Source of the DNA: a virus
Strand: one strand, 5' to 3'
DNA length: 21,163 nucleotides
Virus record (IMG/VR): IMGVR_UViG_3300025118_003125
Span: 1 to 21,163 of that record
The translations under genes were made by a program, and so were the position numbers. How positions within the stretch are numbered: the first letter of the stretch is position 1; each line of letters starts with the position of its first letter. This document shows positions 13,328 to 18,245 of this stretch, piece by piece. The notes under the pieces were generated by a model. The model was not told where the DNA came from and searched no databases. It was given only the letters and a program-made list of their open reading frames with translations.

Positions 13328-14008
13328 CTACTTCTTGCCTGAAAGGCGGGCAACAACACGTCGGAGGACTTCGTTAACGACTTCCTCATCATCAAGCACT
13401 TCTGCGAGTTCTTCCTCGTCACCCTCTTCAAGAGACTCTTCTTCGTCTTCTTTTAGCCAGCGACCAGTGGGATGTCCATTTCCGTCTTTTACTTGCTTGC
13501 CGGGTCCGTGACCCTTGTTGGCAGTCTTATCTTCTTGGAGGGCAAGCTCTTCTTCTTCGTCGCCAGCTTCCGGTGGGAGTCCTTCTGGCTCCACCCCGCC
13601 CATCTCCATATCTACTGGCTCTTCGAGCCCGACTTCTAGGTCTTCCGCACCGCCTACTCCGGGTTCTACTTCGACTTCAATTGGCTCGGGTAAGCCAAGA
13701 GCGTCTTCTAACTCTTGTGCAACAGCCCGAACAATATCAGCAGCAAGATTTTGCGCTTGTTCAGGTTCTAATCCTAAATCCTCACCCCCTTCATCGGAAA
13801 CTTCCAGATCTGCAACCTCAACACCCTCGACATCGCCGCCGAGGTCATCACCCATATCGGGTGGTAATTCTTCTCCTGGTCCTGCATCGCCGGGTAACTC
13901 ATCTTCATCTCTGTCGCCATAAACTCCTCCCACCTCATTAATAGCGGGAATACCAGCAAGACCCTGGAAGCGACGGACCTGGGCTTCTGATAATAACTTT
14001 TTGCTCAT
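13328..14008 (-). CDS. Very acidic low-complexity phage protein
   Basis: 226 residues, dominated by Glu, Asp, Gly and Pro, with one short basic, Gly-rich island (KGHGPGKQVKDGNGHPTGRW, about 166-185). The ends are structured-looking: N-terminus KKLLSEAQVRRFQGLAGI, a helix I associate with similar acidic proteins in uncultured marine phages, and C-terminus VVNEVLRRVVARLSGKK. The middle contains one helix (AQNLAADIVRAVAQELEDALGL, about 85-106). Base composition is visibly more GC-rich than its neighbours because of the codons needed. Possible scaffold, head-core or DNA-mimic protein; none is proven. AGGAGAG precedes ATG 14008. It ends the unit at a terminator. Confidence 0.82.
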   Translation of the reverse strand: MSKKLLSEAQVRRFQGLAGIPAINEVGGVYGDRDEDELPGDAGPGEELPPDMGDDLGGDVEGVEVADLEVSDEGGEDLGLEPEQAQNLAADIVRAVAQELEDALGLPEPIEVEVEPGVGGAEDLEVGLEEPVDMEMGGVEPEGLPPEAGDEEEELALQEDKTANKGHGPGKQVKDGNGHPTGRWLKEDEEESLEEGDEEELAEVLDDEEVVNEVLRRVVARLSGKK

Positions 14009-14044
14009 TGTAGAACTCTCCTAAATTTGATATTGTGCAAAATA

Positions 14045-14074
14045 ATCATATATAATTAGAAAGCTAACCGACAA
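14045..14074 (-). promoter_or_regulatory. Possible weak promoter for the acidic-protein gene
   Basis: In the 78-base gap before the gene, the minus strand has TTGTCG (14069-14074), 18 bases, TATGAT (14045-14050): 4 of 6 and 5 of 6 matches. The gap is unusually long for this unit, which supports a separate promoter, but the boxes are imperfect. Confidence 0.32.
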
Positions 14075-14086
14075 AAGGCAGAAAAA

Positions 14087-14311
14087 TCACATAAGTTTCT
14101 TTAACTTGGCAAGGACGCTTTTTTCTATCTGCTGTACCCTTGCTGGAGTTAAGCTTAATCGTTCTGCAATTTCTCTTAATTTCATTGCTCCATTGTTTTT
14201 AATAGCTATATTGACACAATTCAAGTCTTCTTTATAGGCAATCCAGCAGCGGCATTCCTTAATTGGACAGGTCACATCTAATTCAACACATTTTTCGGCG
14301 CACTCTATCAT
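14087..14311 (-). CDS. Cys-rich mini-protein with sigma-70 region 4-like HTH
   Basis: 74 residues. Residues 43-72 (MKLREIAERLSLTPARVQQIE, then KSVLAKLKKL) follow the sigma-70 region 4.2 helix-turn-helix that binds the -35 element. Residues 1-32 hold six cysteines (4, 8, 15, 20, 22, 32; CPIKECRCW at 15-23), suggesting metal binding. Regions 2 and 3 of a real sigma factor are absent, so it cannot melt promoters alone. It could be an RNA polymerase adaptor, an anti- or co-sigma factor, or a DNA-binding regulator of phage middle or late genes. Its ATG overlaps the upstream stop as ATGA, with AAGGAGC some 11 bases upstream. No Cys-to-stop or frame disruption. Confidence 0.83.
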   Translation of the reverse strand: MIECAEKCVELDVTCPIKECRCWIAYKEDLNCVNIAIKNNGAMKLREIAERLSLTPARVQQIEKSVLAKLKKLM

Positions 14312-14646
14312 AATTCAGGGTGCTCCTTGGCAAGAACATCAAATATATCTTCAATTTCTCCATCATTAATACCAAATTTTGATGCAAGCTCTTCTCCTGC
14401 TTGCTTCAGTTTATCAGATTTGTGGTGACGTTGGGCAGACTTAACACTGCTATTTTGTAGCTTCCACGCGCCGAACCATTCCATAAAGCGGTCATCCTCT
14501 TGCAAAAAAGCTTTTACAGCCCCCCTTAAAAAAGCCGACTGGGTGACACCATGATGATGAAGCTTGATCTTTAAATCAACTTTATGTGATTGTGGAAGAT
14601 TTGCGTATATTTTTTCAGCAGGCTCATCCCATTGTTTTTTAGGCAT
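14308..14646 (-). CDS. Small hypothetical protein, possibly ribbon-helix-helix
   Basis: 112 residues. Residues 15-52 (ANLPQSHKVDLKIKLHHHG, then VTQSAFLRGAVKAFLQED) have the strand-helix-turn-helix spacing of ribbon-helix-helix regulators, but without a decisive match. The C-terminal helix region ends DIFDVLAKEHPEL. The middle is rich in Lys, His and Gln. GGAGG lies 5 bases before ATG 14646. The gene overlaps the IMPDH-like gene by 8 bases and is coupled by ATGA to the sigma-like gene, so a joint regulatory role is plausible. Confidence 0.72.
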   Translation of the reverse strand: MPKKQWDEPAEKIYANLPQSHKVDLKIKLHHHGVTQSAFLRGAVKAFLQEDDRFMEWFGAWKLQNSSVKSAQRHHKSDKLKQAGEELASKFGINDGEIEDIFDVLAKEHPEL

Positions 14647-15676
14647 CGTACCTCCACTTAATATGGGTATTACTTTCTGCTAATCCTGATTGGGTTTGGC
14701 GAACAAATTGAGCATTCTCTCTTAACTCTTTGAGATTGCGAGCGCCGCTATATGATAAACCGCTCCGTATTCCATTTTCTAGCTCTTGTAATATATTAAT
14801 AACGGGCCCTTTATATGGAATAACTGTAGTGACGCCTTCCAGAGAGGACACGTTGCCACGCCAATCCATTTGTGCATCTTTGCTTGCCATTCCGCGATAC
14901 GACTTAAGCTTTTTATCCATTTGATGGATAACATCTCCTGGTGCCTCGGTTGTCCCGGCGAGCAAAGACCCTACCATAACAAAATCAGCACCTACTGCGA
15001 GTGCTTTTACAATATCACCAGAATTCTTAATACCGCCATCAGCAATAATTTTTATATCTGGGAACTTATCTTTAATTCGTGTACAATCGATAATCGATGC
15101 TAGAGTTGGCACCCCATGTCCAGTTTGAATACGAGTTGAGCAAATAGATCCCCCTCCTATTCCAACTCGGATACTGTGTGCTCCAAATTGTGCTAATGCA
15201 AAAGCACCTGTATATGTTGCAACATTTCCTGCCATCAAATGAACTATGTGTCCATACTTGTCTTTTAGATTGTGGAGCGCAACGTGCATTAATAAGTGAT
15301 CACCATGGGCTACATCGAGACATAGCACGCTAGCACCGGCAGATACAAGTTCTCTTGCTCTCTCTAGATAATCTCCAGTGATTCCAATAGCTGCGCCTAC
15401 TGTTTTTATACCACCTTCCGATGCTTCCGATACCATAGTCGCCTGTTTATCAATAGAATTATATCTATGAATAATACCTAACCCGCCGAACTCTGACATC
15501 TTCTGTGACATTCTTGTGCCACACACAGTATCCATTGGGCTGGCAATAATTGGTACCCTAAGTTCAATCCCCTCCGATATCTCCGAAGATAATGTCACCT
15601 CGCTTCGTGATTTGATATCACTATATTGGGGCAATAATAAAATATCATCAAAAGTTAAAAGTGTTTCAAGATCCAT
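14639..15676 (-). CDS. CBS-less IMP dehydrogenase/GMP reductase family enzyme
   Basis: 345 residues, a TIM-barrel purine enzyme. Motifs: [10 protein letters not shown] (7-16), ASPMDTV (45-51), catalytic loop [11 protein letters not shown] (172-182) with Cys179, ADGGI (212-216), [13 protein letters not shown] (235-247), SYRGM (259-263), and ESNTHI near the end. The CBS pair of bacterial IMPDH is missing, which sets the length near GMP reductase. Sequence around [13 protein letters not shown] and the C-terminus is IMPDH-like. But the flap between YRGM and PYKG is short, as in GMP reductase, and lacks the IMPDH Arg-Tyr pair (WRGN here). The reaction (IMP to XMP, or GMP to IMP) therefore stays open. 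Strong GGAGGAAG precedes ATG 15676. Likely feeds the phage purine pool. Confidence 0.9.
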   Translation of the reverse strand: MDLETLLTFDDILLLPQYSDIKSRSEVTLSSEISEGIELRVPIIASPMDTVCGTRMSQKMSEFGGLGIIHRYNSIDKQATMVSEASEGGIKTVGAAIGITGDYLERARELVSAGASVLCLDVAHGDHLLMHVALHNLKDKYGHIVHLMAGNVATYTGAFALAQFGAHSIRVGIGGGSICSTRIQTGHGVPTLASIIDCTRIKDKFPDIKIIADGGIKNSGDIVKALAVGADFVMVGSLLAGTTEAPGDVIHQMDKKLKSYRGMASKDAQMDWRGNVSSLEGVTTVIPYKGPVINILQELENGIRSGLSYSGARNLKELRENAQFVRQTQSGLAESNTHIKWRYDA

Positions 15677-15950
15677 CTTCTTCCTCCATAGTTTTTAGAA
15701 AACTGTTAATTACTTCTTGTGCCGTGTTCCAGCACGTCGGACAATAAAGCCGAACAGGATTATCTTCTTCTTGCTCTCTAACCACAACATTCCATGTCGT
15801 AGCCATTTCTTTATCATTCTTATCATATGCCGCCGTACAAGCAGTACACTCTTCAGGTAATTTACCGAACATGGCAACTTTAGCTGATAGTTCTTCGTTA
15901 CTGTCTTTTCGCAATTGTGCTTCTTGGGCTCGTCTTTGTTTTCTATTCAT
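15666..15950 (-). CDS. Small Cys4 zinc-ribbon-like protein
   Basis: 94 residues from ATG 15950 (MNRKQRRAQEAQLRKD). This start is chosen over 15989 because it overlaps the upstream stop as ATGA and has GGGAGCG upstream. Two Cys pairs, C-x2-C at 35-38 and C-x2-C at 70-73, could bind one zinc ion across a charged 31-residue linker. The N-terminus is strongly basic and helical; the C-terminus is acidic. No assigned function. It links the methylases to the IMPDH-like gene, overlapping the latter by 11 bases. Confidence 0.78.
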   Translation of the reverse strand: MNRKQRRAQEAQLRKDSNEELSAKVAMFGKLPEECTACTAAYDKNDKEMATTWNVVVREQEEDNPVRLYCPTCWNTAQEVINSFLKTMEEEDGS

Positions 15951-16435
15951 CGTTGAAGCGCTCCCATACGGGGGTAGTCGTCCGCCCAACCCTCGGGCAG
16001 ATTATTAAAGACTACTACTGCCGATGGGAATGGGGCACTGTTTGAGCTATCGCCAAACTTCAGACGACCTTTAACAAAATATACCAGTTCCGCCTTCATA
16101 ACGTAGTCGTGCCAATATCTCGTATCTGTCCGTGCCGGGATCAGCATTACAACTTTTGTATTGGAGTCTTGCGACTCTTCATATGCCTTCTTGATCCATG
16201 CTTCAATTCCTCTACCATATGGAGGATTAACAAATACTGTGTGTCCTTGCCAACTTTTTGATAGTCCATTTTCTGGCTCGGTGTAAAAATTGTCGCACTT
16301 AGCATTGTGAGGGCTTGCACAAGGGTCAAGATCAAAAGGTCCAAACCTCCAATTTAATTTATTATAAAAATCTTGGGGAGTTGACCATTCTCCCGATTTG
16401 CTGGAAAACATTGTTTCCTGGGTTGCCTTGTTCAT
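15947..16435 (-). CDS. Phage DNA N6-adenine methyltransferase (Dam/PF05869-like)
   Basis: 162 residues from ATG 16435 (MNKATQETMFSSKSGEWSTP). That start fits the ATGA overlap with the previous gene and the upstream AAAGGAAG. The pattern is that of short phage adenine methylases: EWSTPQDFYNKLN (16-28), FGPFDLDPCAS (31-41), NPPYG (70-74, motif IV), then VVMLIPARTDTRYWHDY and GRLKF. Size is close to family members of about 160-180 residues. Target site unknown. Directly adjacent and coupled to a second adenine methylase, so the two may differ in target or serve with the candidate nuclease upstream. Confidence 0.93.
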   Translation of the reverse strand: MNKATQETMFSSKSGEWSTPQDFYNKLNWRFGPFDLDPCASPHNAKCDNFYTEPENGLSKSWQGHTVFVNPPYGRGIEAWIKKAYEESQDSNTKVVMLIPARTDTRYWHDYVMKAELVYFVKGRLKFGDSSNSAPFPSAVVVFNNLPEGWADDYPRMGALQR

Positions 16436-17286
16436 TCTCGCTCTTCCTTTGCTTTTGAATAAAATGTTATGAGATCGTGTTTCGATATACTTGGATTGCC
16501 AGCGGTGTCGTATTTTGGACTTTCGTGAAAATTCCAATTTATAGATTGCATTATGTGATAAACATCTTTAGTCTTTTGTTTTATATAATAGTGACTTTTC
16601 CAATCTCGTTTTTTCTGTTTAAAGTCTGTATAAACTTTACCAGCATTGCCCCCGACCCGCCTTACACAAAAGTCGGATTGCTGTTGTTGCGCTTTTGTAT
16701 GCCCTAGAGTTGGTTTTTTAGTTTTTTTATCAACCTCAATTGAAACAAAATCAAAATCTTGACACACTATAGTTGTCTCAATTCTATCTCTTTCTATGTT
16801 TTTTCGTTCCCATACTTGAAACACTGTGGGGACCGCATATGACTCTCCAGAAGGTAAATAAAATGCATCTACTTCTAATATTTCTTGTTTAACTAAGTGA
16901 AAACCTGAATTTAATCGATTAATTAATGAAGGCTTTCTAAATGTTCTCGGCACGATAAAAGCAATACAATCAGAAAATTGTGCTGCATGATTAAAGAATT
17001 TAACGGCAAGACTAGAGTTTTTGCCGAAGGGGGGATTGCCAATAGTCAGAACCCCGCTCATCCTATTTGGAACAAAATCAAAGAAGTCTCCTTGTCTTAT
17101 TTCAGATAAGGCTGGCTCTAAATCGATTCCAATTCTCTTATCTTGTGGTAATCTTTTTAAGAAATCCCCTGCGCCAGCAGAGGGCTCCACAATTAAATCA
17201 AACGTAGAACAATCAATCATTTCGAGAACTTTCTCGACGATTGATGGCTTTGTATAAAATTGATCTAGACTATGCTGCTTCGGCAC
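16432..17286 (-). CDS. N6-adenine methyltransferase, NPPF class
   Basis: 284 residues when started at GTG 17286: AGGAG lies 7-8 bases upstream and the protein begins PKQHSLDQFYTKPSIVEKVLEM, a usual methylase opening. The longer frame to 17370 would overlap the previous gene by 101 bases and has no ribosome site. Motif I IVEPSAGAGDF (32-42), acidic motif II IGIDLEP (52-58), motif IV GNPPFG (83-88), then CIAFIVPRTFRKPS. The C-terminal half is basic and Gln/Lys-rich and may carry DNA recognition. Could methylate DNA; RNA or protein targets are less likely. Coupled to the next methylase by ATGA. Confidence 0.88.
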   Translation of the reverse strand: MPKQHSLDQFYTKPSIVEKVLEMIDCSTFDLIVEPSAGAGDFLKRLPQDKRIGIDLEPALSEIRQGDFFDFVPNRMSGVLTIGNPPFGKNSSLAVKFFNHAAQFSDCIAFIVPRTFRKPSLINRLNSGFHLVKQEILEVDAFYLPSGESYAVPTVFQVWERKNIERDRIETTIVCQDFDFVSIEVDKKTKKPTLGHTKAQQQQSDFCVRRVGGNAGKVYTDFKQKKRDWKSHYYIKQKTKDVYHIMQSINWNFHESPKYDTAGNPSISKHDLITFYSKAKEERE

Positions 17287-17743
17287 CAAATAGCTCCTGC
17301 CTTTTTGTTTTTGTGATGCACCCATTGGGATACTGAATAGATAAATCTTGTCCTTTCTTAAAAACAACATTTACTTTGGGAAAGTCAACAATGTCACAAA
17401 TAATATAATTCATATTTTCCGTTTTAAACAAAAACTGCTTCTCATCAAATTTGCGACCTGTACCAATCATTCCAGAAGGCATAAACTTACAGCCACTTGC
17501 TGTTGTAAAGTTCTTGGCATCATACTTTATGTTTTCATCATCCCTGTTAACATGATCGTGATCCTTACATCCCTTGATGTGTTTTAATTCGGGGAACCAT
17601 GTTACCAATTGCGGTTCCAATAGATGCGAAGCTACGCGACCATCTTTAAATATCTCCACTAGAGCCTCGGTGGTAAGATTTCCAAACCCAAAAGTTCCAG
17701 TTAGATTAAATTTATAAACATTATTGAACTTAATTTTGCTCAT
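17270..17743 (-). CDS. Putative PD-(D/E)xK endonuclease next to methylases
   Basis: 157 residues from ATG 17743 (MSKIKFNNVYKFNLTG), which has GGGGAGC upstream; the longer frame to 17842 lies mostly inside dUTPase. Residues 38-78 contain Glu43 (HLLEPQLV), Asp61/Asp63 (CKDHDHV) and DAK (75-77, NIKYDAKNFT), in the order and spacing of a PD-(D/E)xK core. The following GCKFMPSGMIGTGRKFDE (84-101) and YIICDIVDFPKVNVVF (113-128) are a conserved-looking block I recall from uncharacterised phage proteins near methylases. It overlaps dUTPase by 14 bases and the adenine methylase by 17. A restriction-like partner is attractive but unproven; DNA repair or recombination nuclease is the alternative. Confidence 0.7.
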   Translation of the reverse strand: MSKIKFNNVYKFNLTGTFGFGNLTTEALVEIFKDGRVASHLLEPQLVTWFPELKHIKGCKDHDHVNRDDENIKYDAKNFTTASGCKFMPSGMIGTGRKFDEKQFLFKTENMNYIICDIVDFPKVNVVFKKGQDLSIQYPNGCITKTKRQELFGAEAA

Positions 17744-18194
17744 CTGTGCTCCCCAAGGCTCCATCGCCTCGTTCACTGATTGTAATTGGATACCATCCAT
17801 AAAGATCAGAGTTGGAAGTTTCCATTGCCCTAAATGAAACAACCGGAACCATTACAACCTGTGCAATTTTTGCATGGGGTTCGATTACCTGCTCCTTCGT
17901 ACCGATATTGTGAAGGTTAACAAATAACTCTCCATCGTATCCGCTGTCCACTACGCACGCCCCCACAACGAGAGAGCGCATAGCCGCTATACTTGATCGG
18001 TTCTTAACCTCAAGCATATATCCGTGAGGGACGCCAAACTTTAGCCCCGTCGAGAGGATTGCACTTTCTCCTGGCTGGATAGTAACGGGTTTTTGCTCCT
18101 TGGGTGAAAAATAGACATCCAATCCTGCATCACTTGGGTTGCTGCGGCTTGGTGGGTGTGCGTTCATATGCACTCTATGATATTCAATAATCAT
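17730..18194 (-). CDS. dut: dUTP diphosphatase (trimeric type)
   Basis: 154 residues, standard length. It hydrolyses dUTP to dUMP and PPi, keeping uracil out of DNA and supplying dTMP synthesis. The five motifs are present: SDAGLDVY (21-28), NRSSIA (65-70), VVDSGYDGEL (81-90) with catalytic Asp83, KIAQVV (109-114) and ERGDGALGST (141-150). In motif 5 the usual Phe of GGFGST is Leu, which may weaken uracil stacking. First gene behind the consensus promoter at 18217-18245, with AAGGAG before ATG 18194. It begins the nucleotide and DNA-modification unit. Confidence 0.95.
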   Translation of the reverse strand: MIIEYHRVHMNAHPPSRSNPSDAGLDVYFSPKEQKPVTIQPGESAILSTGLKFGVPHGYMLEVKNRSSIAAMRSLVVGACVVDSGYDGELFVNLHNIGTKEQVIEPHAKIAQVVMVPVVSFRAMETSNSDLYGWYPITISERGDGALGSTDEQN

Positions 18195-18216
18195 TGTGTT
18201 GCTCCTTAATGTTTAT

Positions 18217-18245
18217 ATTATAACTGGGTTTTTGTTTGCTGTCAA
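18217..18245 (-). promoter_or_regulatory. Perfect sigma-70 promoter for the dUTPase unit
   Basis: On the minus strand, TTGACA (18240-18245), 17-base spacer, TATAAT (18217-18222), all consensus. It overlaps the stop of the polymerase gene (18242). The predicted leader to ATG 18194 is about 16 bases. Surrounding bases (GTTATAATAT) match the promoters at 11933 and 5628. Confidence 0.87.

Noticed and set aside
13515-13922. Plus-strand Ser/Pro-rich open frame of 135 codons
   Set aside because: It is the antisense of the acidic-protein gene; its low-complexity Ser-Ser-Pro content mirrors Glu/Asp/Gly codons, and it lacks a ribosome site.
14087-14311. Complete phage sigma factor
   Set aside because: Only region 4-like sequence is present; regions 2 and 3 are missing, so it cannot be a stand-alone sigma factor.
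16435-16537. Longer start for the short adenine methylase
   Set aside because: The extra 34 residues are read from inside the upstream methylase gene in another frame and are basic and motif-free; ATG 16435 has a ribosome site and ATGA overlap.
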